64,000 nt of DNA from Nocardia niwae NBRC 108934 = DSM 45340 (GCF_001613465.1 NZ_BDCK01000015.1:1-64000), one strand, 5' to 3'; positions 8,820 to 18,261 are shown, counted from the stretch's first letter. Made by a program: numbers and translations. The notes: a model not told the origin generated them from the sequence alone.

Positions 8820-9362
8820 CTACCTCGTGCGTTCCAGGCCGCGGGATTCCTGCTCCCTGGCCCTGGTGACCGACGGCGCCTGGTCGGGGCGGGAGCGTAC
8901 GGCCTCGCCCGGCGGTTGCGCCTGCCCCACTTCGATCAGCATCCGCACCGCGGCGAGCTCCGGCGCCACACCCATTTTCGCGAGATGGGCCGCGATCGCC
9001 ATGCGCCGTTCCTGGGAGTCGTATTGCAGAGCGGGCTTGGCGGCGGCGTTGGCCGCCATGCGGGATGCCTCGGCCTGCGCGGAGAAGCGGTCTTTCTCCA
9101 GCGACACACCCTTTTCCGGGATCGGCTTCTCGATCAGCCGGGCCAGCTCGGTGTTGCGCGGATCCTTGGCCTTCGCGTCGCGCGCCTCCCGCAACTGCAA
9201 TTCCTTGGCCTCTTTGATCCGGGCCTCGGTGAGCTTGACGCGCGCTTCGGCTTCCTTCTGACCACGCTCGCGGGTCCGCAAGGCGACGAGCGTCGCAAGC
9301 TGCAACATTGTCCTCATCATGGCCGCAGTTTCCCGGCCGATGTCGTCCAGTTCCTCGGACAT
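8820..9362 (-). CDS. Coiled-coil protein convergent with the T4SS operon
   Basis: 180 residues from an ATG preceded by GGGGAG. It is almost wholly charged helix: residues about 30-70 are rich in Arg, Glu, Lys and Ala (RTRERGQKEAEARVKLTEAR), a clear coiled-coil prediction. A second conserved-looking block follows, with QERRMAIAAHLAKMGVAPEL and AAVRMLIEVGQAQ. No signal peptide, membrane segment or catalytic motif is seen. It may work with the adjacent conjugation-like genes, since small coiled-coil and mobilisation-accessory proteins are common there, but position is the only support. Confidence 0.65.
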   Translation of the reverse strand: MSEELDDIGRETAAMMRTMLQLATLVALRTRERGQKEAEARVKLTEARIKEAKELQLREARDAKAKDPRNTELARLIEKPIPEKGVSLEKDRFSAQAEASRMAANAAAKPALQYDSQERRMAIAAHLAKMGVAPELAAVRMLIEVGQAQPPGEAVRSRPDQAPSVTRAREQESRGLERTR

Positions 9363-9727
9363 GGCTGCTCCCCGATGCTGCAGTGATCACTATGGATGAT
9401 GGTGGTGCTTCGTTACGGACGCCGCCACGCGAACTGTAGTCCCGTGCAGCGGGTCCCGCCTGCAAACGTGGACACCCGGAGAACTTGTGGCGGGGCACTT
9501 CCTGTCCGGGGGATCGCCCGGTCGAGGCCGCGCTACGCTGCAAGAACTCCTTGTTTCGAGGTTACCTGACAAAGGCTGGCACAATCGAACGAGCGTGCTG
9601 CTTTATCAGCATATATCGCACATTTCCGGCGTGTCTCCGGGCGCGCCGGATGATCTTCGGGCCGAGGGCATCCTAACCGAAGAAAGGGTCGGCTAGCCTC
9701 ACTTCGGCCGTACGGGGGTAGACATGG
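9363..9727. other. Intergenic region, 365 bases
   Basis: No convincing gene. The short reading frames here lack ribosome sites and coding character. A 10-base palindrome AGTGATCACT lies at 9382-9391, upstream of the minus-strand coiled-coil gene, and could be an operator. The segment around 9540-9640 is clearly less GC-rich than its surroundings. It is the boundary between the T4SS-like cluster and the core cyclophilin/hisS block, so it is where an element end could lie, but no repeat or tRNA was seen. Confidence 0.4.
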
Positions 9728-9765
9728 CTCGGGCCCGCTGCCGACAGGTCGGCAGCGGGCCCGAG
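9728..9765 (-). terminator. Terminator of the cyclophilin gene
   Basis: Perfect 18-bp arms CTCGGGCCCGCTGCCGAC / GTCGGCAGCGGGCCCGAG separated by two bases, starting 9 bases beyond the stop of the minus-strand cyclophilin gene. Confidence 0.85.
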
Positions 9766-9773
9766 CGCGCGCG

Positions 9774-10652
9774 TCAGCGGTCGATACGCACCGATTGGAT
9801 CGTGACCGGCTGCTTGGGCTTGCCGTCACCTGGGCCGTTGGAGTCGTCCTGACCCAGTGCGGCGATCTTGTCGAGCGTGGCGAGGCTGTTGTCGTCCACC
9901 GTGCCGAAGATCGTGTACTGCGGCGGGAGCTGCGAATCCGAGTAGACGATGAAGAATTGGCTGCCGTTGGTGCCGGGGCCCGCGTTGGCCATGGCCAGCA
10001 CGCCGCGCTTGTATGCGACCGGCTCGGACGACGCCGCGGGGTCGTTCGGAGCATACTGATCGGTCGGATATTCGTTGTCGAATTCGTAACCCGGCCCACC
10101 CATTCCGGTGCCGGTGGGGTCACCGCACTGCAGGACCTTCAGGCCCTCACCCGCGGTCATGCGGTGGCAGCTGGTGCCGTCGAAGTAGTTCTGTGCCGCC
10201 AGGCTGACGAAGCTGTTCACCGTGCACGGCGACTCGGCGTTGTTCAGGGTGAGCCCGATGGGGCCCTGGCTGGTCTCCATGCTGACGCTGACCTCGGCGT
10301 CGACGCCGGTGGTGGGAATGCCGTCGGCCTTCGGCTTGCTCGCAGGCTTGTCCGCGGGCTTGGCGCTGTCACGGTAGGTGCAGTCGACCGTCGCGGGCTT
10401 GGCCTTGGCGGAGGGCGGCGCGGCCGCGGCGGGCGTGCTGGACAGCGAAGCGTCGGCGGCGTCGGAGCTGCTGTTGTCGTCGCCGCGAGTCAAGAAGTAC
10501 ACCCCGGTCACCGCGGCGACCACCACGACGACACCGAGTACCGATCCGGCGATGGTGAGTTGCTTGCGCTTGCGCGCTCGCTCGGCCCGGTTGGCGAGCT
10601 GACGTTCCAGCTTGCGTTTCGCCGCTGCTCGTCGCTGTTCGTTGCTCGGCAC
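9774..10652 (-). CDS. Membrane-anchored peptidyl-prolyl cis-trans isomerase (cyclophilin)
   Basis: 292 residues from the chosen GTG at 10652, placed 9 bases after GGAGG; a GTG six bases earlier is also possible. The order is: basic cytoplasmic head (NEQRRAAAKRKLERQLANRA), one transmembrane helix (GSVLGVVVVVAAVTGVYFL), a Ser/Ala/Pro linker, then an extracytoplasmic cyclophilin domain with FVSLAAQNYFDG, CHRM, NGSQFFI and FGTV motifs. It should catalyse proline isomerisation in secreted proteins. It corresponds to Rv2582 (PpiB) of M. tuberculosis, which is also next to hisS. The usual catalytic Arg region reads CHRMTAG here. Confidence 0.9.
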   Translation of the reverse strand: MPSNEQRRAAAKRKLERQLANRAERARKRKQLTIAGSVLGVVVVVAAVTGVYFLTRGDDNSSSDAADASLSSTPAAAAPPSAKAKPATVDCTYRDSAKPADKPASKPKADGIPTTGVDAEVSVSMETSQGPIGLTLNNAESPCTVNSFVSLAAQNYFDGTSCHRMTAGEGLKVLQCGDPTGTGMGGPGYEFDNEYPTDQYAPNDPAASSEPVAYKRGVLAMANAGPGTNGSQFFIVYSDSQLPPQYTIFGTVDDNSLATLDKIAALGQDDSNGPGDGKPKQPVTIQSVRIDR

Positions 10653-10791
10653 TACCACGTTCCTCCCGTATCCGGTTACATCGGGATAAGAGTGTGCCAT
10701 TTCTACCTGAGACTGCTCCGCAACCTTCCTGAGAGGCGGTTCGGCGAACCGGTTGGACTTGCGGGGCCGTAGTGGTGGAAACTGGAGCATC

Positions 10792-12063
10792 GTGACCAAG
10801 ACCAGCAGCTTCTCCGCCCCGAAGGGGGTACCGGACTATGTGCCGCCCGGCTCGGCCGAGTTCGTCGCGGTGCGCGACGGCCTGCTCCGCGCCGCCCGAC
10901 TGGCCGGGTACGGGCATATCGAGCTGCCGGTCTTCGAGGACACGGGCCTGTTCGCCCGTGGTGTCGGCGAGTCCACCGACGTCGTCACCAAGGAGATGTA
11001 CACCTTCCCCGACCGCGGCGATCGCAGCGTCACGCTGCGTCCGGAGGGCACCGCGGGGGTGATGCGCGCGGTCATCGAGCACGGCCTCGACCGCGGCCAG
11101 CTTCCGGTGAAGTTGTCCTACGCCGGTCCCTTCTTCCGGTACGAACGGCCGCAGGCCGGACGGTACCGGCAGTTGCAGCAGGTGGGCATCGAGGCGATCG
11201 GCGTCGACGATCCGGCGTTGGACGCCGAGGTCATCGCGATCGCCGATGCCGGATTCCGCGGGCTGGGCCTGGATGGTTTCCGGCTCGAAGTCACTTCCCT
11301 GGGTGACGAGACGTGCCGTCCGCAGTACCGCGAGCTGCTGCAGGATTTCCTGTTCGGGCTGCCGCTGGACGAGGAGACGAAGCGGCGCGCCGAGCTCAAC
11401 CCGCTGCGTGTGCTGGACGACAAGCGGCCTCAGGTGCGCGAGATGACCGCGAACGCGCCCCTGATGATCGATCACCTCTCGGAGTCGGCCAAGGCGCACT
11501 TCGAGCAGGTGCTCGGTCACCTGGACGCGCTGGGCGTGCCGTATGTGGTGAACCCGCGCATGGTGCGCGGCCTGGACTACTACACCAAGACCACGTTCGA
11601 GTTCGTGCACGACGGTCTCGGCGCGCAGTCCGGCATCGGCGGCGGCGGCCGCTACGACGGTCTCATGGCCGAACTCGGAGGCCAGCCGCTGTCGGGTATC
11701 GGGTTCGGCCTCGGGGTCGACCGCACCATGTTGGCGTTGGCGGCCGAGGGCAAGTCGGCGGGTGACGAGGCGCGCTGCGAAGTCTTCGGCGTGCCGCTGG
11801 GCGATGCCGCCAAGCAACGGCTGGTGGTGGTGGCCGCGCAGTTGCGCGCGGCAGGCATCCGGGTCGATCTGGCCTACGGCGGGCGCGGTGTGAAGGGCGC
11901 GATGAAGGCGGCTGACCGCTCCGGGGCGAAGTTCACCCTCGTTCTCGGCGACCGCGACATGGCGGAGAACACCATCGGACTCAAGGACATGGCGACCGGC
12001 GACCAGCGGCAGATTCCCCTGCCCGAGGTGGTCGGCGTGATCCGGGAGTCGCTGGCCGGGTAG
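10792..12063 (+). CDS. hisS: Histidyl-tRNA synthetase
   Basis: 423 residues from GTG 10792 (TGGAG just upstream), the normal length. It charges tRNA-His. Class II signatures are in order: KGVPDYVPP at the start, motif 2 [16 protein letters not shown], the HisRS-specific [13 protein letters not shown] and GGRYDGL, then motif 3 [13 protein letters not shown]-terminal anticodon-binding domain of about 95 residues follows. It is divergent from the cyclophilin gene, with about 140 bases between the two starts. A stem-loop terminator follows. Confidence 0.97.
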   Translation: MTKTSSFSAPKGVPDYVPPGSAEFVAVRDGLLRAARLAGYGHIELPVFEDTGLFARGVGESTDVVTKEMYTFPDRGDRSVTLRPEGTAGVMRAVIEHGLDRGQLPVKLSYAGPFFRYERPQAGRYRQLQQVGIEAIGVDDPALDAEVIAIADAGFRGLGLDGFRLEVTSLGDETCRPQYRELLQDFLFGLPLDEETKRRAELNPLRVLDDKRPQVREMTANAPLMIDHLSESAKAHFEQVLGHLDALGVPYVVNPRMVRGLDYYTKTTFEFVHDGLGAQSGIGGGGRYDGLMAELGGQPLSGIGFGLGVDRTMLALAAEGKSAGDEARCEVFGVPLGDAAKQRLVVVAAQLRAAGIRVDLAYGGRGVKGAMKAADRSGAKFTLVLGDRDMAENTIGLKDMATGDQRQIPLPEVVGVIRESLAG

Positions 12064-12075
12064 CGAGGTGGCGGG

Positions 12076-12117
12076 GCGCCCGGCGGCGTCGGGTTTCCCG
12101 ACGCAACCGCCGGGCGC
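12076..12117 (+). terminator. Terminator after hisS
   Basis: GC-rich hairpin: arm GCGCCCGGCGG plus CGTCGG, loop GTTTC, then CCGACG, a CAA bulge and CCGCCGGGCGC. It starts 13 bases after the hisS stop. Confidence 0.75.
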
Positions 12118-12216
12118 GCGGTACTGTGCGTCGAACCCGTCGCCGTCCGAGCGGCGGGGGCGGTTACGTGACCGGCGCGCACAGCACCGCAGCCGGAGTC
12201 GCGAGAGGGCGGAGTA

Positions 12217-12864
12217 GTGTCCACGAATTCTGATGACCAGCAGTCGCTCGCGCCGGTCGGGCTCGATCTGGTCGCGCCGGAACTGTACGCGCCGATGCTG
12301 CGCCGCCTCGCGCTGGCCGCGTCGGGCATCGGCCTCGGCGCCGCGCTGCTGGCCGCGACCGTGGTGAGCTGGCCGATCGCGGCGGCCATCGGCGTCGTCG
12401 TCGGCGCGCCGACGGTCCTGTACGCCGTCGCGCTGCGACGACGGCGAATGTGGATGACGGGCAACATGATCCATGCCCGGAGGCTGTTCGGGGAACGACA
12501 AGTGCAGCTGTCGGCGGCGACGGGGGTCGAGATCCTCGTGTTCCCGGCCCGGTTGAGCCGGATCGCCCTTCGGGTCACCGCGGGGGAGGTCTCCCAGATG
12601 ATTCCGCTGGCCATGTACACCGATGCGGGCAGCGGTCGCGAATTGCACCTGCTCGGGTTGCGCAGGCTCGCGGATGCGCTCGCGGCCAGTCGATTGGCCG
12701 CGGCTGTAGCGGTTTCCGAGGTGCTGGTGCATCAGTTGCGGGCCGAGGCGCGTGATGCCGGGCTCGAGGAACGGCCGCTGTATCGCGCCGTGCGGCTCGC
12801 GCGGGCGAAGGACGTGGTGTCGCCGATCGTGCTGACCGACACCGAGGTCGCCACTCTCGCCTGA
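12217..12864 (+). CDS. Two-TM membrane protein of unknown function
   Basis: 215 residues from GTG with GGGCGGAG upstream. Two close hydrophobic segments (about 29-50 and 52-72) are followed by a basic RRRR turn, then a soluble cytoplasmic part of about 140 residues containing an Arg-rich LVFPARLSRIALRVT segment and long helices. I do not recognise a family. No operon partner: it has 150 bases of its own upstream sequence and is followed by mdh after 119 bases. Confidence 0.7.
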   Translation: MSTNSDDQQSLAPVGLDLVAPELYAPMLRRLALAASGIGLGAALLAATVVSWPIAAAIGVVVGAPTVLYAVALRRRRMWMTGNMIHARRLFGERQVQLSAATGVEILVFPARLSRIALRVTAGEVSQMIPLAMYTDAGSGRELHLLGLRRLADALAASRLAAAVAVSEVLVHQLRAEARDAGLEERPLYRAVRLARAKDVVSPIVLTDTEVATLA

Positions 12865-12983
12865 CCCGGCGCTCCCACTGACCCGGTTACTGGTCACTGT
12901 CATGTGGCTCACCGTGGGGCTTCGGAGACGGTGAGAGTGGCTAGGGTGGGCAGCAGGAATTCGCCGATCGCAAGGAGTTCGCC

Positions 12984-13988
12984 GTGAGCACCCCCGCTGG
13001 GACCGTGACCGTCACCGTGACCGGAGCCGCGGGCCAGATCGCCTACGGCATGCTGTTCCGGATCGCCTCCGGTGCGATGCTCGGCCCGGACACGCCGGTG
13101 CGACTGCGGCTGCTGGAAATCCCCGCCGCGGTGGCGTCGCTGGAGGGCGTCGCGATGGAACTGGAGGACGGCGCGTTCCCACTGCTGGAGTCCATCGACA
13201 TCAGCGACGACCCGTGGATCGGCTTCGCAGGCGCCGACATCGCCCTGCTCGTCGGCGCACGGCCGCGCACCGCCGGGATGGAACGCTCGGACCTGCTCGC
13301 CGCCAACGGCGCGATATTCACCGAGCAGGGCGCCGCGATCAACGCCAGCGCCGCGGACGACGTGAAGGTGCTCGTCATCGGCAACCCGGCCAACACCAAC
13401 GCCTTCATCGCCATGAGCAACGCGCCGGACGTACCCGCCGAGCGTTTCACCGCCATGACCCGGCTGGACCACAACCGCGCCATCGCGCAACTGGCCAAGA
13501 AGACCGGTGCGCCCGCCGCCGGCATCGCGCGGGTGGCGATCTGGGGCAATCACTCGGCGACGCAGTACCCCGATCTCGCGCACGCCACCGTCACGGGACG
13601 CCCCGCCCTCGATCTGATCGGCGATCCGGCGTGGCTCACCGAGACGTTCGTGCCGACCGTGCAGCAACGCGGCACCGCCATCATCCAGGCGCGCGGCGCG
13701 TCCTCGGCGGCGAGCGCGGCCAGCGCCGCGATCGATCACATCCACGATTGGGTGCTCGGCACCCGGGACGGCGACTGGGTGTCCATGGCGGTGCCCTCGG
13801 ACGGCTCCTACGGCGTGCCCGCGGGGCTGATCAGCTCGTTCCCGGTCACCTGTGCGGACGGCGAGTACACGATCGTGCCGGATCTGGCGATCGACGAACT
13901 CGCCCGTCCCCGGATCGACGCCTCGGTCGCCGAGTTGGAGCAGGAGCGCGACGCCGTCATCGACCTCGGTTTCGCCAAGCGCGCCTGA
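12984..13988 (+). CDS. mdh: Malate dehydrogenase
   Basis: 334 residues from GTG with AAGGAG upstream. It interconverts malate and oxaloacetate with NAD in the TCA cycle. It has the Rossmann signature [12 protein letters not shown] (residues about 13-24), the substrate Arg region [25 protein letters not shown], the TRLDHNRA segment with the active-site Asp, and [11 protein letters not shown] with the catalytic His. The length and AAGQI type fit the cytosolic-like MDH of Actinobacteria. It is convergent with korAB, placing two 2-oxoacid and TCA enzymes side by side. Confidence 0.96.
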   Translation: MSTPAGTVTVTVTGAAGQIAYGMLFRIASGAMLGPDTPVRLRLLEIPAAVASLEGVAMELEDGAFPLLESIDISDDPWIGFAGADIALLVGARPRTAGMERSDLLAANGAIFTEQGAAINASAADDVKVLVIGNPANTNAFIAMSNAPDVPAERFTAMTRLDHNRAIAQLAKKTGAPAAGIARVAIWGNHSATQYPDLAHATVTGRPALDLIGDPAWLTETFVPTVQQRGTAIIQARGASSAASAASAAIDHIHDWVLGTRDGDWVSMAVPSDGSYGVPAGLISSFPVTCADGEYTIVPDLAIDELARPRIDASVAELEQERDAVIDLGFAKRA

Positions 13989-14038
13989 CCGCTACGCGGA
14001 CGGCCGCCGTCCCGCGCGGCCTGCACCTGCTCGGCCGT

Positions 14039-15118
14039 TCATCCGACCGTCCAGGTCTCCGGCCCGGTGAGCAGGGACTGGAGCGAGTCCGGACCGACCG
14101 GCTTCTGCTCGCGCGCCGTCTCGGTCTGGTAGCGCACCGCATCGTCGTAGGTCGGTCGAGAGACACTGCGGAAGATGCCGGTGACGACATGCTCGAGTCC
14201 CTGGTCGGACAGCCGCGACAGCGCGTAGGCGTACTCCGGGTCGTCGGCGTAGGCGTCGTGCACCACGATGTCGGACAGCGCGACGCTGTCGGCGCGGGCG
14301 ACCGTCAGCCCGAAACCCCGCCGTACGACGGCCATTTCGCCCTCGGCGCCGAAACGGATCGGTTCGGCATGACGCAGCGGGATGAGATGGTCGGCGGCGT
14401 TCTCCCGGCGCAGCACGTCGAACGAGCCGTCGTTGAAGATGGGGCAGTCCTGCAGGATCTCCACGAACGACGTGCCGCGATGCTCGGCGGCGGCGCGCAG
14501 CACCTCGGTGAGTCCCGCGCGATCGGAGTCGAGCGCGCGGGCGGCGAAGGTCGCTTCCGCGCCGAGCGCCACCGACAGGGTGTTGAACGGGTGGTCCACC
14601 GAACCCATCGGGGTCGACTTGGTGACCTTGCCCTGCTCGGAGGTCGGCGAGTACTGGCCCTTGGTCAAACCGTAGATCCGATTGTTGAACAGCAGGATCG
14701 TCATGTTCACATTGCGGCGCAACGCGTGGATGAGGTGATTGCCGCCGATGGACAGGGCGTCGCCGTCTCCGGTCACCACCCAGACCGACAGGTCCGGCCT
14801 GCTGACCGCCAACCCGGTCGCGATCGCGGGCGCACGACCGTGGATGGAGTGGATGCCGTAGGCCTCCAGGTAGTACGGGAAGCGGCTGGAGCAGCCGATC
14901 CCCGACACGAACATCAGGTTCTCCCGGCGCAACCCGAGTTCGGCGAGGAAGCCGCGCACCGTCGCCAGGATCACGTAGTCGCCGCAGCCGGGGCACCAGC
15001 GCACCTCCTGATCGGAGGTGTAGTCCTTCACCTTCTGCGGTCCGTCCGCGGACGGCACCCCGGACACTCCGCTCAGTCCCAGATCGGTGCCGATCAGCGA
15101 GGTCTCCACGATGGTCAT
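14039..15118 (-). CDS. korB: 2-oxoacid:ferredoxin oxidoreductase, beta subunit
   Basis: 359 residues. It holds the thiamine diphosphate site and part of the iron-sulfur chemistry of 2-oxoglutarate:ferredoxin oxidoreductase (KGOR). It has WCPGCGDYVIL at about 42-52, SGIGCSSRFPYY, the ThDP motif GDGDALSIGGNHLIHALRRN ending in FNNRIYGLTKGQYSPT. The ATG overlaps the korA stop by 4 bases, so the subunits are translationally coupled. In mycobacteria the homologous pair (Rv2454c-Rv2455c) runs alongside the oxidative TCA cycle. Confidence 0.93.
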   Translation of the reverse strand: MTIVETSLIGTDLGLSGVSGVPSADGPQKVKDYTSDQEVRWCPGCGDYVILATVRGFLAELGLRRENLMFVSGIGCSSRFPYYLEAYGIHSIHGRAPAIATGLAVSRPDLSVWVVTGDGDALSIGGNHLIHALRRNVNMTILLFNNRIYGLTKGQYSPTSEQGKVTKSTPMGSVDHPFNTLSVALGAEATFAARALDSDRAGLTEVLRAAAEHRGTSFVEILQDCPIFNDGSFDVLRRENAADHLIPLRHAEPIRFGAEGEMAVVRRGFGLTVARADSVALSDIVVHDAYADDPEYAYALSRLSDQGLEHVVTGIFRSVSRPTYDDAVRYQTETAREQKPVGPDSLQSLLTGPETWTVG

Positions 15119-17103
15119 GCGTTACCCCCAGTCATGCGGTACGCGGCTGCCTCGCCTGCGCTCGGCTGTGGACGGACTTCGTCCGGCAGCGTTCGGTAAG
15201 CGGCCGCCGCCCGTGCGGCGAAGACCTTGTTCTGTTCCATCTCCTCGATCGACCCGTCCAGCGCCGCGTCGATGACCCCGACCAGTTCCTGCGCGGAGAA
15301 CGCGGTGCCGGCGATCTTCGTCCACGGCCGCACGTCGACCAGGTACTTCGCCCGCAACAGCGTGGCCAGCTGGCCGCCGTTCATCTCCGGCGCGACCACG
15401 ACGCGATAGCGGCGCAGCACCTCGCCGAGGTTGGCGGGCAACGGGTTCAGATGTCGTAGATGCGCCTGGGCGACCGGGACGCCGCGCCGCCGCGCGCGCC
15501 GGCATGCCTCGCCGATCGGGCCGTAGGAACTGCCCCAGCCGATCAGCAGCAGCTCGGCGGTGCCGTCCGGATCGTCGGCCACGAGATCGGGGACATCGAT
15601 GCCGTCGATCTTGGCTTGGCGAAGACGGACCATGAGTTCGTGGTTGGCCGGGTCGTAGGAGATGTTGCCGCTGCCGTCGGCCTTTTCCAGACCGCCGATG
15701 CGGTGCGCGCGCCCCTTCGTGCCCGGGACGGCGAGCGGGCGGGCGAGGGTGTCGGGGTCGCGCGCGTACGGCTGGAACGCATCGGCGTCGTCGCCTTCCG
15801 GTTCGAAGGCCGGGTCGATCGGCTCCATCTCGTCGACACGCGGAATGGCCCATGGCTCCGAGCCGTTCGCGATCGCACCGTCGGACAGCAGCAGCACCGG
15901 AGTGCGGTAGGTGAGTGCGATCCGGGCGGCCTCCACCGCGGTGGCGAAGCAGTCGGCGGGAGAGCGCGGGGCGAGCACCGCCACCGGTGATTCGCCGTTG
16001 CGACCGTAGAGCGCCTGCAACAGGTCGGCCTGCTCGGTCTTGGTCGGCAGCCCGGTCGACGGTCCGCCGCGCTGCACGTCGATCACGACCAGCGGCAGCT
16101 CCGTCATCACCGCCAGGCCGATGGTCTCGCTCTTGAGCGCGAGTCCGGGGCCGGACGTGCTGGTGACGCCCAGCGCGCCGCCGAGCGAGGCGCCCAGCGC
16201 CGCCCCGATCCCGGCGATCTCGTCCTCGGCCTGGAAGGTCGTGACGCCGAAGTTCTTGTGCTTGCTCAGCTCGTGCAGGATGTCCGAGGCCGGCGTGATG
16301 GGGTAGGTGCCGAGGAAGACCGGTAAGCCCGCGAGCCGGCCCGCGGTGATCAGGCCGTAGGCGAGCGCGGTGTTGCCGGTGATCTGGCGATAGGTGCCCG
16401 GCGGCAGCTTGGCGGGCGCGATCTCGTAGGTGGTGGCGAAGCTCTCGGTGGTTTCGCCGTAGTTCCAGCCCGCCCGGAATGCCAGGATATTGGCCTCCGC
16501 GATGTCCGGCTTGGTCGCGAACTTCTCTCGCATGAACTGTTCGGTGCCGCCGATCGGACGCCCGTACATCCAGGACAGCAGACCGAGGGCGAACATGTTC
16601 TTCGCGCGCTGCGCGTCCTTCTTGCCGACACCGGTCGATTCGGTGGCGCCGAGGGTGAGCGAGGTCATCGGGACGCGGTGCACCACGAAGTCCGACAGCG
16701 TGTCGTCGGCCAGCGGATCGGCGGAATAGCCGACCTTGGCGAGGGCGCGCTTGGTGAACTCGTCGGTGTTGACGATGACCGTGGCCCCGCGCGGGAGATC
16801 CTCCAGGTTCGCCTTGAGCGCGGCCGGGTTCATCGCGACCAGCACGTCGGGCTGGTCGCCCGCGGTGAGGATGTCGTAGTCGGCGATCTGGATCTGGAAG
16901 GACGAGACGCCGGGCAGCGTGCCCTGGGGCGCTCGGATCTCGGCGGGAAAGCTGGGCTGGGTCGCCAGGTCGTTGCCGAAGGCGGCGGCCTCATGGGTGA
17001 AGCGATCGCCGGTCAGCTGCATTCCGTCGCCGGAGTCCCCGGCGAACCGAATGACAACCTTTTCCAATTTCGCTGTGCCGACATCGTTTTGGTGTGAAAC
17101 CAT
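15115..17103 (-). CDS. korA: 2-oxoacid:ferredoxin oxidoreductase, alpha (gamma-alpha fused) subunit
   Basis: 662 residues, ATG behind a GAGGAAGTG ribosome site. The N-terminal gamma domain (about 1-190) carries RFAGDSGDGMQLTGDRF and FPAEIRAPQGTLPGVSSFQ. The alpha pyrimidine-binding domain follows, with NTALAYGLITAGRLAG, TYPITPASDILHELSKHKN and TTSGPGLALKSETIGLAVM. Domain order matches the fused KorA of Actinobacteria, active as an alpha2-beta2 enzyme with KorB that oxidises 2-oxoglutarate to succinyl-CoA and reduces ferredoxin. First gene of a two-gene operon. Confidence 0.93.
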   Translation of the reverse strand: MVSHQNDVGTAKLEKVVIRFAGDSGDGMQLTGDRFTHEAAAFGNDLATQPSFPAEIRAPQGTLPGVSSFQIQIADYDILTAGDQPDVLVAMNPAALKANLEDLPRGATVIVNTDEFTKRALAKVGYSADPLADDTLSDFVVHRVPMTSLTLGATESTGVGKKDAQRAKNMFALGLLSWMYGRPIGGTEQFMREKFATKPDIAEANILAFRAGWNYGETTESFATTYEIAPAKLPPGTYRQITGNTALAYGLITAGRLAGLPVFLGTYPITPASDILHELSKHKNFGVTTFQAEDEIAGIGAALGASLGGALGVTSTSGPGLALKSETIGLAVMTELPLVVIDVQRGGPSTGLPTKTEQADLLQALYGRNGESPVAVLAPRSPADCFATAVEAARIALTYRTPVLLLSDGAIANGSEPWAIPRVDEMEPIDPAFEPEGDDADAFQPYARDPDTLARPLAVPGTKGRAHRIGGLEKADGSGNISYDPANHELMVRLRQAKIDGIDVPDLVADDPDGTAELLLIGWGSSYGPIGEACRRARRRGVPVAQAHLRHLNPLPANLGEVLRRYRVVVAPEMNGGQLATLLRAKYLVDVRPWTKIAGTAFSAQELVGVIDAALDGSIEEMEQNKVFAARAAAAYRTLPDEVRPQPSAGEAAAYRMTGGNA

Positions 17104-17213
17104 ATGCCTGCTTCACTTCCTCGTCGCTGAGAGGTGCCATCGCCAAACTACTCCGTCGAACGCGGTGTGCGCCTCCGAAGCGCGCGGACCGGCGAGATCC
17201 GGCGAGGATGGCG

Positions 17214-18230
17214 TCAGGCGAACAATGCCAGCTGCGCACCGGTCGTGTGCGCGGTTTCGAGTCGTGTCTCCGGTTCGGCTTGTCCATGCCCCGTCAAACC
17301 GTGCTCCGCCAGCAGCGGAGCGACCCGCCCGCGCAGCCAGGCGGAGTACTCCGGCGTGACGTAGGCCCCGCGGCGGTACAGCTGGCGGTACCGCCGCAGC
17401 AACGCCGGATGGTGCTCGGCCAGCCAGGACAGGAACCAGCCCCTGGTGCTGCCGCGTAGATGCATCGGGAACGCGACGGCCGAGTCCGCCCCTGCCTCGG
17501 CGATCGCGCCGAAGAGCGCGTCCAAGTGGGCCCGGCCGTCGGTGAGACAGGGGATCACCGGCGCGACCAGGACGTTGACCGCGAAACCCGCGTCGGCGAG
17601 CGCGCGCACCAGCTCCAGCCGGGCCCGCGGTGACGGCGTGCCGGGCTCCAGGCTCCGGTGCAGATCCTGATCGAGGATCGCGATGGAGACCGCGAGACTC
17701 ACCCGCACCTCGCGGGCGGCCGCCGTGAGCAGCGGCAAATCGCGGCGCAGCAGGGTGCCCTTGGTGAGGATGGAGAAGGGGGTGCCGGATTCGGCCAGTG
17801 CGCGAATGATGCCGGGCATCAACCGATATCGCCCCTCGGCGCGCTGATAGGGATCGGTGTTGGTGCCCAGCGCCACCGGTTCGCGGCGCCAGGACCGCCT
17901 GCCGAGTTCTTTGCGCAGCACCGCCGCGACGTTCGTCTTCACCACGATCTGCGAGTCGAAGTCCCGGCCCGCGTCCAAGTCCAGGTACTCGTGTGTGCTG
18001 CGCGCGAAACAGTAGCGGCACGCGTGCGAACAACCCCGCATCGGATTGACCGTCCAGTGGAACGGAACGTTCGCACCCTCGGGCACCCGGTTCAGCGCAC
18101 TTTTGCACAGCACCTCGTGGAACGTGATGCCCTCGAACTCCGGTGTCTGCACGGTGCGCACCAGACCGGCCCGGGAGAGCCCGGGCAAGGCGCCGTCCTC
18201 GGCGTCCAGGGTCTGGCTTTGCCACCGCAC
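17214..18230 (-). CDS. Radical SAM protein, Rv2578c family (spore photoproduct lyase-like)
   Basis: 338 residues from GTG 18230. The radical SAM cluster motif is CSHACRYC (C67, C71, C74), followed by FARSTHEYLDLD. It continues with NTDPYQRAEGRYRLM and FSILTKGTLLRRDL, typical of the SplB-like subgroup. It should bind a 4Fe-4S cluster and SAM; the reaction is not known. The orthologue Rv2578c is reported as part of the mycobacterial LexA regulon, and a LexA-type box lies directly before the start here, so a DNA-repair role is likely. Confidence 0.88.
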   Translation of the reverse strand: MRWQSQTLDAEDGALPGLSRAGLVRTVQTPEFEGITFHEVLCKSALNRVPEGANVPFHWTVNPMRGCSHACRYCFARSTHEYLDLDAGRDFDSQIVVKTNVAAVLRKELGRRSWRREPVALGTNTDPYQRAEGRYRLMPGIIRALAESGTPFSILTKGTLLRRDLPLLTAAAREVRVSLAVSIAILDQDLHRSLEPGTPSPRARLELVRALADAGFAVNVLVAPVIPCLTDGRAHLDALFGAIAEAGADSAVAFPMHLRGSTRGWFLSWLAEHHPALLRRYRQLYRRGAYVTPEYSAWLRGRVAPLLAEHGLTGHGQAEPETRLETAHTTGAQLALFA

Positions 18231-18238
18231 CCACTCAG

Positions 18239-18254
18239 TCGAACATGTGTTCTA
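18239..18254 (-). promoter_or_regulatory. LexA/SOS box before the radical SAM gene
   Basis: TCGAAC-ATGT-GTTCTA matches the mycobacterial SOS box TCGAAC-N4-GTTCGA with one mismatch. It ends 8 bases before the GTG start, consistent with repression at the promoter. Confidence 0.8.
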
Positions 18255-18261
18255 TCGACTG

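Noticed and set aside
10369..12912. 847-codon minus-strand frame over hisS
   Set aside because: Antisense shadow of a clear HisRS gene; Arg/His/Gly-rich with no domain.
13214..15199. 661-codon plus-strand frame over mdh and korB
   Set aside because: Runs out of frame with mdh and antisense to korB.
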